Translations under genes and position numbers: made by a program | Shown here: piece after piece, positions 1 to 9,682 of the stretch | Numbering within the stretch: the stretch's first letter is position 1 | Layout: the number at the start of each line of letters is the position of its first letter | Source: Winogradskyella ouciana | Lineage (GTDB): Bacteria; Bacteroidota; Bacteroidia; Flavobacteriales; Flavobacteriaceae | NCBI RefSeq assembly: GCF_009709615.1 | Contig: NZ_WJYA01000004.1 | Coordinates: 372,001-436,000 of the forward strand | Direction of reading: 5' to 3' | DNA: 64,000 nt | Notes under the pieces: generated by a model | Seen by the model: the letters and a program-made list of their open reading frames with translations, nothing else | Databases searched by the model: none | What the model was told of the DNA's origin: nothing

Positions 1-518
1 TAATATTGATGGCTTTTTGCAAGTACTCTAATATTTTCATCACGCCATTCTGTTGAAGAGTAGTGCTTAACACCTCTCATTTCTAATTCTTTACGTAGGA
101 ATTCGCTTGCTTCCTCAAAATATTTTTTACCAAAGTGAGAGGCATCAGCATCTCTAATAATTTTGCCTAACTTGGTCTTTGGTGGCTCTTTAAATTTTGT
201 TTCCATGATGCACTCATTAACACCATCGATGAGGTCTTGGTCTGCATCCTGTTCTTTAAGAAACTTGGTGGCAATTTCAACACTTTTTTCTTCATGCTCA
301 TCTGCACTCTTAGTGTATCCCGTATCATGTAATAAAGCAGCTATTTCAAGAATTTCAGTCTCTTTGTCAGATACTTCAGTGTTTTCAATGATTTCCCGGG
401 TACTCCTTAAAACGCGTTCAGTATGCGTATAGTTATGGTATAAGAAAGAATTTGGCAGCTCTTGTTTTAAAAGATTAAATACAAATTCTTGAGTCTTTTC
501 TACTAGGGATTTTGCCAT
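1..518 (-). CDS. HD-domain phosphohydrolase, C-terminus beyond window edge
   Basis: The reading frame starts at an ATG at 518 and runs off the left edge after 172 codons. The visible part is a metal-dependent HD domain: His28 and His32 in a YHNYTH segment, the HD pair at 64-65 (LLHDTGY), and a later RDADASHFG segment. In Flavobacteriia this N-terminal sequence type is usually followed by membrane helices and annotated as a Pycsar-effector-like protein (family recall). The membrane part and any partner cyclase lie outside the window, so only the HD domain is supported here. It diverges from the selO operon across about 170 bp in which I see no clear promoter. Confidence 0.75.
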   Translation of the reverse strand, partial: MAKSLVEKTQEFVFNLLKQELPNSFLYHNYTHTERVLRSTREIIENTEVSDKETEILEIAALLHDTGYTKSADEHEEKSVEIATKFLKEQDADQDLIDGVNECIMETKFKEPPKTKLGKIIRDADASHFGKKYFEEASEFLRKELEMRGVKHYSSTEWRDENIRVLAKSHQY

Positions 519-692
519 GCTAAATGAGTTTATTTGAACAATGTGAATTTACAAAAAAATAAACGAGTTAATATTTAAAATTATTAAATGAGTTACAATC
601 TAAATCTATTTTTATAGTAATTAAGGTTGTTAAATGATTAAATTAGTTACTTAAATAAATCAAAGCTTAGAAATTTAAGCAAACACCATATT

Positions 693-2255
693 GTGCAGCT
701 GAAAATTAAAGACTCATTTAATAAGGAATTACCGTCAGATTCAAACCTTGAGAATACAAGACGGCAAGTATTTAATGCAGCACATTCTTATGTTATACCA
801 AAGGTTCCGTCTAACCCAAAATTAGTTCATGCCTCAGAAGAAATGGCGTCTAATTTAGGCATAGGAGTTGAGGAATTAAAATCAAAAGAGTTTTTAGAAG
901 TGTTTTCAGGAGCAAAAGTTTACCCAAAAACTAAACCGTATGCTATGGCTTACGCTGGACATCAGTTTGGGAATTGGGCTGGGCAATTAGGAGACGGTAG
1001 AGCCATAAATTTATTTGAGATAGTTAATAACGAAACACGGTGGGCTTTACAGCTCAAAGGCGCTGGTGAAACTCCCTACTCTAGACAAGGCGATGGGTTG
1101 GCAGTACTGAGGTCATCAATAAGAGAATATCTGTGCAGTGAAGCCATGCACCATCTAGGTGTACCAACAACCAGAGCATTGAGTCTAATGTCATCAGGTG
1201 ATGATGTATTGAGAGATATGCTCTATGATGGTAATGCTGAGTACGAAAGAGGAGCTATTGTATGTCGCGTGGCACCAACTTTTATCCGCTTTGGTAATTT
1301 TGAGTTATTTGCCTCAAGACAAGACACTAAAAACCTAAAAATACTGGCAGACTATACCATCAAATATTTTTATCCTGAACTGGGAAAACCTTCAAAAGAA
1401 ACTTATATAAAGTTTTTTGGAGAGGTTGCCGACAGAACTTTAGACATGATTATCCACTGGCAACGTGTAGGTTTTGTTCATGGAGTGATGAACACAGATA
1501 ACATGTCAATTTTGGGATTGACCATAGATTATGGTCCTTATGGTTGGTTAGAGGGTTTTGATTTTGGTTGGACGCCAAACACTACCGACAGTCAAAACAA
1601 CCGTTATCGCTTCGGTAACCAGCCTAATATTGCACTTTGGAATTTGTTGCAACTTGCTAATGCACTTTATCCTTTGGTAGAAGAAGCCTCTCCTTTCGAA
1701 GAGATTTTAAATCAATACAAAACGAATTTTGAAAGTAGGTCATTGGATATGATGCGATCTAAATTAGGCTTGCAAAAAAAAGAAGACAATGATCTAAAAT
1801 TGATTAACAATTTAGAGGATTGTTTATTAAGTTCTGAAACCGATATGACCATCTTCTTTAGGCTACTATCCGATTATAAAAAAGGAAAAGTTGAAAATGC
1901 ATTAGGCACTATTGAAAAAGCATTTTATAAACCCGAACAGATTAAGGGTGATATATTAAAACAATGGAAAGGATGGTTTAAAGCTTACGACCAAAGATTA
2001 CAAATGGAAGAGGTTGATGACGACGGAAGAAAAGAGAAGATGAACTTAGTGAACCCAAAATATGTGTTGCGAAATTATATGGCGCAATTGGCTATAGACA
2101 AGGCAAATAATGGAGACTACAGTTTAATTGATGATTTGTTTCAACTATTAAAACAGCCTTATGCAGAGCAACCAAAAAACAAAAAATGGTTTACAAAACG
2201 TCCTGATTGGGCAAGGCATAAGGTAGGCTGTTCTATGTTATCCTGTAGCTCATAA
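693..2255 (+). CDS. selO: Protein adenylyltransferase SelO (YdiU family)
   Basis: SelO is a pseudokinase-fold enzyme that transfers AMP from ATP to Ser/Thr/Tyr residues and is linked to redox homeostasis (family knowledge). Family signatures are clear: LKGAGETPYSRQGDG in the N-lobe, HGVMNTDN at residues 263-270 and DYGPYG at 279-284. Length (520 aa) is normal. The protein ends in Cys-Ser-Ser, with Cys518 at the place where eukaryotic SelO carries selenocysteine. The best start is a GTG at 693, the first in-frame start before conserved sequence. It leads a tight operon with DUF427, hydrolase-OsmC, egtB and egtD, which suggests a shared role in thiol and oxidative-stress physiology. Confidence 0.93.
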   Translation: MQLKIKDSFNKELPSDSNLENTRRQVFNAAHSYVIPKVPSNPKLVHASEEMASNLGIGVEELKSKEFLEVFSGAKVYPKTKPYAMAYAGHQFGNWAGQLGDGRAINLFEIVNNETRWALQLKGAGETPYSRQGDGLAVLRSSIREYLCSEAMHHLGVPTTRALSLMSSGDDVLRDMLYDGNAEYERGAIVCRVAPTFIRFGNFELFASRQDTKNLKILADYTIKYFYPELGKPSKETYIKFFGEVADRTLDMIIHWQRVGFVHGVMNTDNMSILGLTIDYGPYGWLEGFDFGWTPNTTDSQNNRYRFGNQPNIALWNLLQLANALYPLVEEASPFEEILNQYKTNFESRSLDMMRSKLGLQKKEDNDLKLINNLEDCLLSSETDMTIFFRLLSDYKKGKVENALGTIEKAFYKPEQIKGDILKQWKGWFKAYDQRLQMEEVDDDGRKEKMNLVNPKYVLRNYMAQLAIDKANNGDYSLIDDLFQLLKQPYAEQPKNKKWFTKRPDWARHKVGCSMLSCSS

Positions 2256-2278
2256 AATTAATTGATAAAAAAATAATT

Positions 2279-2560
2279 ATGAAAGCAATCTGGAACAATA
2301 AAGTAATAGCAGAAAGTAATGATACCGTTGTAGTGGAAGACAATCACTATTTTCCGCATAACAGCATTAAAGAAGATTTTTTTACACCTAGCGATTCCAA
2401 ATCGGTATGTCCCTGGAAAGGTACGGCATCCTACTACAATATTAATGTTGATGGTAAAGAGAATATTGATGGAGCATGGTTTTATCCAGATCCCTCAGAT
2501 GAAGCCAAACACATTCAGAACAGGGTGGCCTTTTGGAAGGGAGTAGAAGTAACCGAATAG
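2279..2560 (+). CDS. DUF427 domain protein
   Basis: A 93-residue single-domain protein of the DUF427 family, recognised from the N-terminal [13 protein letters not shown] strand, the [11 protein letters not shown] motif and the C-terminal [10 protein letters not shown]. No enzymatic activity is established for the family. It lies 23 bp after selO and 1 bp before the hydrolase-OsmC gene, so it is almost certainly co-transcribed. Its function within the redox operon is unknown. Confidence 0.88.
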   Translation: MKAIWNNKVIAESNDTVVVEDNHYFPHNSIKEDFFTPSDSKSVCPWKGTASYYNINVDGKENIDGAWFYPDPSDEAKHIQNRVAFWKGVEVTE

Positions 2561-2561
2561 T

Positions 2562-3785
2562 ATGAAAAGCACAAAGCTAAAAATAAAAAACAGTAAGGGT
2601 TTAACGCTGAATGCCTATATGGAGTTGCCAGCAAATCAAAAGCCTAATTACTACGCCATTTTTGCCCATTGCTTTACTTGTAGTAGTAATCTAAATGCTG
2701 TTAAGCATGTGAGCAGATCACTTACACAAGATGGTTTTGCCGTTATACGATTCGATTTTACAGGATTGGGTCGTAGTGAAGGAGAGTTTGCAGATAGTCA
2801 TTTCTCGGCAAATGTTCAGGATTTACTCGATGTTCATAGTTACATATCAGGGCATTATGAAGCTCCAGGTTTATTGGTTGGTCATTCCTTGGGTGGAGCT
2901 GCGGTACTGGTTGCAGCATCAAAACTAAAAGCGGTAAAAGCGGTAGCTACCATTGGTGCACCTGCTACGGTTGGTCATGTAAAACATTTGTTTTCGCATC
3001 AAATCGAAGACATTGAAGACAAAGGAAGTGTTGAAGTTGATATTGGTGGAAGACCATTTATAATTAATAAAGACTTTGTAGAGGAATTTGATAAAACAGA
3101 CTTACCAGTAATTGTAAAGAATCTAAGAAAGCCACTATTAATAATGCATTCACCATTAGATAAAATAGTCGGTATAGATAATGCCAAGCAATTGTACCTC
3201 AAAGCACATCATCCCAAAAGCTTTATAACCTTGGATGATGCCGATCACCTTCTGAGTGAAGAAAAAGATAGTCAGTATGTAGGAGAAATTATTGGTACAT
3301 GGGCAAGTCGTTATTTTCCTCAGGTTGAAAACAAAATGCTAGATACTGAGGGTGAGCAATTGGTTGGGCATTTAAACATTATCGAAGATAATTTTACAAC
3401 CTCAATTCAAACTAAAAACCACACGTTTATAGCAGATGAACCTTCTGGAATTGGAGGTAGCGATTTTGGACCATCACCTTATGAATATCTTAATGCAGCA
3501 TTGGCCGCTTGTACAGCCATGACTTTAAAAATGTATGCAGAAAGAAAGAAGTGGGATCTCAGGGAAGTCTTTGTATATCTTTCTCATTCAAGAAAGCATA
3601 GTGATGATTTAATGGTTAAGGTTGATAAACCAAAATATATGGACCATATTAATAAAAAGCTAAAATTTGTGGGCAATTTAGACGATACTCAAAAAGAACG
3701 ATTAAAAGAAATAGCTTCGAGATGCCCTGTGCATAAAACCATAGCAAGCGAAGTTGTTTTCGAAACTCAAATAATAGAAGAATAG
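2562..3785 (+). CDS. Bifunctional alpha/beta hydrolase-OsmC fusion protein
   Basis: Residues 1-255 form an alpha/beta hydrolase with the nucleophile elbow GHSLGG (Ser109), a late Asp-containing HSPLDKIVG loop and a catalytic-His segment DADHLL. Residues 270-405 form an OsmC/Ohr-type domain with the two expected cysteines: Cys317 (ALAACTAM) and Cys388 (SRCPVHKTI). OsmC domains reduce organic hydroperoxides through such a Cys pair; the hydrolase substrate cannot be told. The fusion architecture is known in bacteria. The stop codon shares its last G with the GTG start of egtB, which indicates translational coupling. Confidence 0.9.
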   Translation: MKSTKLKIKNSKGLTLNAYMELPANQKPNYYAIFAHCFTCSSNLNAVKHVSRSLTQDGFAVIRFDFTGLGRSEGEFADSHFSANVQDLLDVHSYISGHYEAPGLLVGHSLGGAAVLVAASKLKAVKAVATIGAPATVGHVKHLFSHQIEDIEDKGSVEVDIGGRPFIINKDFVEEFDKTDLPVIVKNLRKPLLIMHSPLDKIVGIDNAKQLYLKAHHPKSFITLDDADHLLSEEKDSQYVGEIIGTWASRYFPQVENKMLDTEGEQLVGHLNIIEDNFTTSIQTKNHTFIADEPSGIGGSDFGPSPYEYLNAALAACTAMTLKMYAERKKWDLREVFVYLSHSRKHSDDLMVKVDKPKYMDHINKKLKFVGNLDDTQKERLKEIASRCPVHKTIASEVVFETQIIEE

Positions 3786-4951
3786 TGCAGATAGAATTAG
3801 AAAAACCGATTACTAAAACTCGATTTTTAGAAATAAGACATAGAACAGAAGAAATTTGTAAGTCTTTAAAACCCGAAGACGTTTCACTACAACCTGTAGA
3901 ATTTGTCTCGCCACCCAAATGGCACCTGGCACATACCACATGGTTTTTTGAGCAGTTTGTGCTTTCAGAATATAAAAAAAATTACGAGGTATTTCACGAA
4001 AAATTCGCCTATTACTTCAACAGTTATTACAACAATGTTGGAGATAAGGTTTTAAGAACCAATCGCGGATTAATGACACGTCCTACTTTAAAGCAAGTCC
4101 TAGATTATAGAAATTATGTCAATGAACAGATGTCAGAATTTTTGAGTGCTGATATATCAACAGAAATTGAGAATGTTATTGAAATAGGATTGCAGCACGA
4201 ACAACAGCATCAAGAGCTTTTGTTTTACGATATAAAATACATTTTCGGGCACCAACCATCATTTCCAACACTTGATTATAATATCACTTTGAAGCCCGAA
4301 AATCAATCACAGGAATTTATAAAAATTGATGAAGGACTCTATGATATTGGGCACAAAGGAGAGGATTTTTGTTGGGACAATGAATTGGGAAGACATAAAG
4401 TTTATCTGAATGATTTTGAAATTTCAAATCGATTGGTAACCAATTCAGAATATATGGAATTTATCGAGGCTGAAGGCTATAAAGATTTTAACCTATGGCA
4501 CGCAGAAGGTTGGGATTGGGTTCAGAATCACAATATTGAAGCTCCAATGTATTGGCATAAGGTCAACGGTAAATGGATGCATTATACGCTTCAAGGTTTT
4601 AAAGCTATTGAAGACGAATTGCCTGTCAATCATATTACGTTTTATGAAGCATTCGCCTATGCGCAATGGAAACAGATGCGACTACCTACGGAATTTGAAT
4701 GGGAAGTATCTTCAGAACATTTTAAACATGGGCAGTTGTGGGAATGGACTAATAGTGCCTATCTTCCATACCCAAATTATGCCAAAGCAGATGGTGCGTT
4801 GGGTGAATACAACGGTAAATTTATGGTCAACCAAATGGTGTTAAGAGGTGGTTCTGTAGCGACTTCGCCACAGCACTGCAGACCAACTTATAGAAACTTT
4901 TTTCATGCCGAATTGCGTTGGCAGTTTTCGGGAATAAGACTAGCAAAATAA
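3785..4951 (+). CDS. egtB: Ergothioneine biosynthesis sulfoxide synthase EgtB
   Basis: EgtB is a non-haem iron enzyme that joins a cysteine or gamma-glutamylcysteine sulfur donor to trimethylhistidine (family knowledge). The N-terminal DinB-like domain carries the three iron ligands: His50 in WHLAHTTWFFE, and His138 and His142 in QHEQQHQE. The C-terminal part (about 170-388) is an FGE-sulfatase fold ending in the typical RGGS...TYRNFF...FSGIRLA block. Length is 388 aa. A GTG start overlaps the upstream stop by one base. egtD follows with no gap. No egtA, egtC or egtE is present, so whether the donor is Cys or gamma-Glu-Cys cannot be decided. Confidence 0.93.
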   Translation: MQIELEKPITKTRFLEIRHRTEEICKSLKPEDVSLQPVEFVSPPKWHLAHTTWFFEQFVLSEYKKNYEVFHEKFAYYFNSYYNNVGDKVLRTNRGLMTRPTLKQVLDYRNYVNEQMSEFLSADISTEIENVIEIGLQHEQQHQELLFYDIKYIFGHQPSFPTLDYNITLKPENQSQEFIKIDEGLYDIGHKGEDFCWDNELGRHKVYLNDFEISNRLVTNSEYMEFIEAEGYKDFNLWHAEGWDWVQNHNIEAPMYWHKVNGKWMHYTLQGFKAIEDELPVNHITFYEAFAYAQWKQMRLPTEFEWEVSSEHFKHGQLWEWTNSAYLPYPNYAKADGALGEYNGKFMVNQMVLRGGSVATSPQHCRPTYRNFFHAELRWQFSGIRLAK

Positions 4952-5896
4952 ATGACAAATTCTTTCGCAAAGGACGTGCTCGCTGGGCTAACAGCCAAAA
5001 GCAAGTACCTATCCTCAAAATATTTTTATGACGATAATGGCAGTCGCATATTTCAAGAAATAATGAATATGCCAGAGTATTATCTTACGGATGCTGAGTT
5101 TGAGATACTCTCCATGCAATCCAAACAGATTTTAGAAGCTCTAGAGTTTTCAACTCCTTTCAATATAATTGAGCTGGGAGCAGGAGATGGCTTTAAGACA
5201 TTTAAACTTCTCGAGTATCTGGTAAATAATAATGTGAATTTTAATTATGTGCCGATTGATATTTCCCAAGAGGCCATGGATATACTGTCAGAGCGATTGA
5301 AAAAGCGTTTGCCAGGCATAAACATTAAGCCTAAGGTTGGTGATTATTTTGAGATACTTAGCGCAAATAAGGATAGTGATTATCCCAGTTTACTACTATT
5401 TTTAGGTGGTAATATTGGTAATTATTTACAGGATAAAGCTAATGAACTTATTAAGCTTTTTAATGATAATATGAAAGTGAGAGATAAGCTTCTTATTGGT
5501 TTTGACTTAAAAAAGAATCCAATAACTATTCATAATGCTTACTATGATAAGCACGGTATAACCAAACGGTTCAACCTAAACTTGCTATTAAGAATCAATA
5601 GAGAATTAAATGCCGATTTTAAAATTGATGATTTCGACTTTTATTGCCATTATAACCCAATTACTGGAGAGGTTAAAAGTTACATTGTTAGTTTAACGAA
5701 ACAAAGGGTGAATATAAAAGCCCTTAATAAATATGTAGAATTTGATTATAATGAGTTGATTTGGACAGAGCTTTCCAAAAAATATGCTCTTGACGAAATT
5801 TGTAACTTAGCAGAAACAAACAACTTTAAACTAAAATCTAACTTTTTGGATTGCAAGCATTATTTTGCAGATAGCCTTTGGGAGAAACTCCCTTAA
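4952..5896 (+). CDS. egtD: L-histidine N(alpha)-methyltransferase EgtD
   Basis: This SAM-dependent enzyme trimethylates histidine to hercynine, the first step of ergothioneine synthesis. The family opening SKYFYDDNGSRIFQEI is present, followed by the SAM-binding ELGAGDGFKT loop and FLGGNIGN, in a 314-residue protein of normal length. The ATG follows directly after the egtB stop, so the two are translated together. It is the last gene of the selO-egt operon. The order EgtB-EgtD fits the minimal two-enzyme core of the pathway. Confidence 0.93.
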   Translation: MTNSFAKDVLAGLTAKSKYLSSKYFYDDNGSRIFQEIMNMPEYYLTDAEFEILSMQSKQILEALEFSTPFNIIELGAGDGFKTFKLLEYLVNNNVNFNYVPIDISQEAMDILSERLKKRLPGINIKPKVGDYFEILSANKDSDYPSLLLFLGGNIGNYLQDKANELIKLFNDNMKVRDKLLIGFDLKKNPITIHNAYYDKHGITKRFNLNLLLRINRELNADFKIDDFDFYCHYNPITGEVKSYIVSLTKQRVNIKALNKYVEFDYNELIWTELSKKYALDEICNLAETNNFKLKSNFLDCKHYFADSLWEKLP

Positions 5897-5968
5897 GGAT
5901 TAATATCTATAGCACTTGCGTTAAAACTTAAGTTATAGTCTTATTATTTTTACGGTTTAAATTTACTC

Positions 5969-8900
5969 ATGAAGAACATTAAAAAAATAATTACCTTAAT
6001 AGCTTTATCTTTCTTATGTAATGCCTGTGCAACTTATGAAGCAAAATATAGAGACGAGGCACTCAAACAAAACAAATCTCCAGAAAAAGAAATTGAAAAA
6101 CGGTTTTACTTAATAGGCGACGCGGGTAAGTCGCCCATGAATGGTATGTCCGATGCGTTGGCAGCTTTCGACAAACATATAAAAGGGAAAAATACAACTC
6201 AGGATCATGTACTGTTTCTTGGAGATAATATTTATCCATCAGGTTTGCCAAAAGAAGGCCAAAAAGGTTATGAGAATGCTATAAATGCGCTCGAGGGTCA
6301 ATTAATGTCACTAGAAAATTTTAATGGTAATGTTATATTTCTTCCAGGAAATCACGATTGGTATTCAGATGGCCTAAACGGCCTCAAAAGGCAAGAAAAA
6401 TATATTGAAGATGCTCTAGGAAAGAACACGTTTTTGCCTGAAAATGGCTGCCCACTAGAAAGCATAGATATCAGTGAAACGGTTCAGTTAATAATCATTG
6501 ATTCTCAATGGTACTTAGAAAATTGGAACAAGAACCCAACCATAAACGACGAATGTGAAATTAAAACACGTGAGCGGTTTTTCTTGGAAATAGAAGGTGA
6601 GCTAAAAAAAGCACAAAATAAAACAACGGTGTTTGCTATGCATCACCCCATGTTTACCAACGGTGTGCACGGTGGTTATTATGCTGCAAAAAAACATTTA
6701 TACCCTACCCAAAACAAAATACCAATGCCAATATTGGCTTCGTTTTTAACGCAGGTTAGAACACAAGGTGGTGTCTCTATTCAAGATAGATATAATGAAA
6801 GGTATAATGATTTAATGAAACGTCTTGAGACTATGACTTACGATGCAGATAACGTTGTATTCGTTTCAGGGCACGAGCATACACTACAATATATAGAAAA
6901 GGATAGCATACGGCAAATCGTTTCTGGCTCTGGTGCGAAAAACTCTGGTGCTGCTCTAGGAAAAAATGGGGTATTTAGCTATGGAGGTCAAGGATTTGCA
7001 GAACTTATAATATATAAAGATGGGAGTTCTTGGGTGAAAATATATAGTGCGGAAAATGGTGAACCTAAAGTACTTTTTGAAAAGGAAGTGTTCGCTCCCA
7101 GAAAATATTATGATGTCTCTCATTTACCGGAAAGTTTTCCGAACGAAAAGGAAGTTTCAATATATACCCAAGAAGAAACAGATAAAACAGGTTTTTTTGA
7201 ATCGGTTTGGGGCGATCACTACCGAGATGTTTACAGTACAAAAATAAAAGCTGAAGTCGCCACTTTAGATACATTATATGGAGGCTTGGAAGTGGTTAGA
7301 AAAGGAGGAGGTCATCAGACAAGATCTTTACGATTAAAAACCAAAGACGGCAAAGAATTGAATATGAGAGCGTTACGTAAGAGCGCTACACAATATCTGC
7401 AAACCGTATTGTTTAAGGATACTTATATTCAAGATGAATTTGAAAGAACTGCAATTGAAGGGCTGATTTTAGATTTCTATACAGCAGCTCATCCATATGC
7501 TTTTACCGTTGTTCCAGAGTTGTCTGACGCTGCAGAAGTATATCATACCAATCCAAAACTATACTATATACCAAAACACAAACATCTGGGAGATTATAAC
7601 GAAGAGTATGGAGGTGAGCTTTACATGATTGAAGAGCGTCCAGAAGAAAATTACACCGATGAGCGCAATTTTGGATACGCAGATGACATTGAAAGCACTC
7701 ACGACATAATTGAGAAGATTAGAGAAGATGAAGAGCATAAAATAGATGAAAATGCCTTTGTTAGGGCACGTTTGTTCGATATGCTTATTGGCGATTGGGA
7801 TCGACACCAAGATCAATGGCGCTGGGCACAATTTGATATGGAAAATGGCGATAAGTACTATAGACCAATTCCAAGAGATAGGGATCAAGTGTTTTCAAAT
7901 TTTGATGGAGCATTATTGGGAATTATGCGAATAATTTCGGGTTCTACCAAACAGCTACAGGTATATGACGATAAGTTAGAAGACATTAAGTGGATGAATA
8001 ATGCAGGTATTAAATTAGATCGCACGCTGATTCAAAATGCCGAAAAGAAATTATGGTTAAAGCAGGCGAAGTTCTTACAAGATAATGTTACGGATGAGGT
8101 TATAGAAAAAGCATTCGCAAATGTACCCGAAGAGGTTCAGGACGAAACCTTAGAAGAGATAAAGCAGCATTTAAAAGGACGAAGAGCTAATCTTCAGGAT
8201 ATTGCAACGCGCTATTACAACTATTTAAATGAACTTGTAATCTTAACAGGAACCGACAAGGATGATTATATTGAAGTCATTAGAGAGGGTAATAAAAAAA
8301 CAAGGGTTATAATCTCTAGAATAAAAGATGGGAAGAAGTCAGATTCTATTGTAGATAGGGTGTTCAACAGAGATATAACTAAGGAAATTTGGGTGTATGG
8401 ATTGGACGATAAAGATGTATTTGAAGTTACAGGTAGAGGGAATAATCCCATTTTTGTTCGATTGATTGGTGGATTGGAAAATGATACTTATATCATTAAA
8501 TCCGGTAGACGTATAAAAGTCTATGACCACGAAAGTAAGCCCAATACCATTAAAGAGAGTAGAAAGAGCTCAATAAGGTTGACAGATGTTTACAATCTCA
8601 ATCTCTTTGATTATCAAAAAAGTATTGTAAAAAACAGTGTGATAACTCCAGCTGTTGGATATAATCCAGATGATGGTATTTCTGTAGGAGTATCCTATGC
8701 ATCTACGCTTAATGGATTTCAGAGAAATCCATTTTCAAGACAGCACAGATTTAAGGGAGGTTACTTTTTCGCAACAAGCGGATTTTCTTTAAAGTATGAT
8801 GGTGAATTTGCAAATATTATGAATGACTGGAATCTTCATATTGGAGGTCAGTTTACTTCAGATAATTTCACCAATAACTTCTTTGGTTATGGTAATGAAA

Positions 8901-9676
8901 CCGTAAATAATGATGATGAGCTAGATTTGGATTATAATCGAGTTAGGACTAGTATTTATATGGCAAAGGCAGGTATTATAAGAAAAGGTAATTTTGGTAG
9001 TGATTACGGGTTTAGGGTTATATTTGAAGGTATAGAACTAGACGATACTGCAGATAGGTTCATAACGGATTTTGCGCCATCATCTAACGAAGAATTTTAT
9101 GAACGACGTTATTTTGGTGCTGTTGAAGCGCAGTATAACTATGCGAGTTACGACAATCAGATAAACCCAACTAGGGGAATGACATTTATGCTTCAGGGCG
9201 GTGCTAAAACAGAGCTTAAGCAAGCAAAGAACATTTTTGGCTATATCAATGCAGATATTGGATTTTACAATGCTTTATCCCGAAACAGAAAATTGGTTTT
9301 AAAGACAAATTTAAGAAGCCAATTTAGAATTGGTAAGGATTATCAGTTTTACCAAGCCGCAAATATTGGAGGAAGCAATGGATTAAGAGGCTACAGGACC
9401 GAGCGTTTTACAGGATCGCGCTCTTTGGTGACCAGTGGTGATTTAAGGTATAGTTTCAATTCATTCAAAACCAATATTTTACCATTGCAGATAGGGATTT
9501 TTACGGGTTTTGATGTGGGAAGAGTGTGGCTACGAAATGACTTTTCTGATAAGTGGCATAGCGACTATGGTGGTGGCTTTTGGGTGACTGCAGCCGAGTC
9601 ACTTTCAGGTACATTTAATTTTTTTAATAGTACCGAAGGGTTCCGCTTTTCATTTGGTTTTGGCCTTAATTTCTAA
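5969..9676 (+). CDS. Lipoprotein phosphoesterase with kinase-like middle and outer-membrane barrel
   Basis: A 1235-residue envelope protein. It begins with a lipoprotein signal peptide (LCNAC, Cys20). Residues about 45-370 are a calcineurin-type metallophosphoesterase: IGDAG, LGDNIYP, GNHDWY, MHHP and GHEH metal motifs. Residues about 900-1235 are a BamA/Omp85-like surface-antigen barrel with GGSNGLRGY and a C-terminal aromatic FGFGLNF signal. The middle (about 430-780) carries a GGG-rich loop, then MLIGDWDRHQDQW (608-613 region) and PIPRDRDQVF (635-642), which resemble the catalytic and metal-binding motifs of Fam20C/HipA-like kinases; this last point is my inference. It is probably anchored in the outer membrane. 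A monocistronic start is likely, with DUF2254 following after 6 bp. Confidence 0.85.
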   Translation: MKNIKKIITLIALSFLCNACATYEAKYRDEALKQNKSPEKEIEKRFYLIGDAGKSPMNGMSDALAAFDKHIKGKNTTQDHVLFLGDNIYPSGLPKEGQKGYENAINALEGQLMSLENFNGNVIFLPGNHDWYSDGLNGLKRQEKYIEDALGKNTFLPENGCPLESIDISETVQLIIIDSQWYLENWNKNPTINDECEIKTRERFFLEIEGELKKAQNKTTVFAMHHPMFTNGVHGGYYAAKKHLYPTQNKIPMPILASFLTQVRTQGGVSIQDRYNERYNDLMKRLETMTYDADNVVFVSGHEHTLQYIEKDSIRQIVSGSGAKNSGAALGKNGVFSYGGQGFAELIIYKDGSSWVKIYSAENGEPKVLFEKEVFAPRKYYDVSHLPESFPNEKEVSIYTQEETDKTGFFESVWGDHYRDVYSTKIKAEVATLDTLYGGLEVVRKGGGHQTRSLRLKTKDGKELNMRALRKSATQYLQTVLFKDTYIQDEFERTAIEGLILDFYTAAHPYAFTVVPELSDAAEVYHTNPKLYYIPKHKHLGDYNEEYGGELYMIEERPEENYTDERNFGYADDIESTHDIIEKIREDEEHKIDENAFVRARLFDMLIGDWDRHQDQWRWAQFDMENGDKYYRPIPRDRDQVFSNFDGALLGIMRIISGSTKQLQVYDDKLEDIKWMNNAGIKLDRTLIQNAEKKLWLKQAKFLQDNVTDEVIEKAFANVPEEVQDETLEEIKQHLKGRRANLQDIATRYYNYLNELVILTGTDKDDYIEVIREGNKKTRVIISRIKDGKKSDSIVDRVFNRDITKEIWVYGLDDKDVFEVTGRGNNPIFVRLIGGLENDTYIIKSGRRIKVYDHESKPNTIKESRKSSIRLTDVYNLNLFDYQKSIVKNSVITPAVGYNPDDGISVGVSYASTLNGFQRNPFSRQHRFKGGYFFATSGFSLKYDGEFANIMNDWNLHIGGQFTSDNFTNNFFGYGNETVNNDDELDLDYNRVRTSIYMAKAGIIRKGNFGSDYGFRVIFEGIELDDTADRFITDFAPSSNEEFYERRYFGAVEAQYNYASYDNQINPTRGMTFMLQGGAKTELKQAKNIFGYINADIGFYNALSRNRKLVLKTNLRSQFRIGKDYQFYQAANIGGSNGLRGYRTERFTGSRSLVTSGDLRYSFNSFKTNILPLQIGIFTGFDVGRVWLRNDFSDKWHSDYGGGFWVTAAESLSGTFNFFNSTEGFRFSFGFGLNF

Positions 9677-9682
9677 TAGTAA

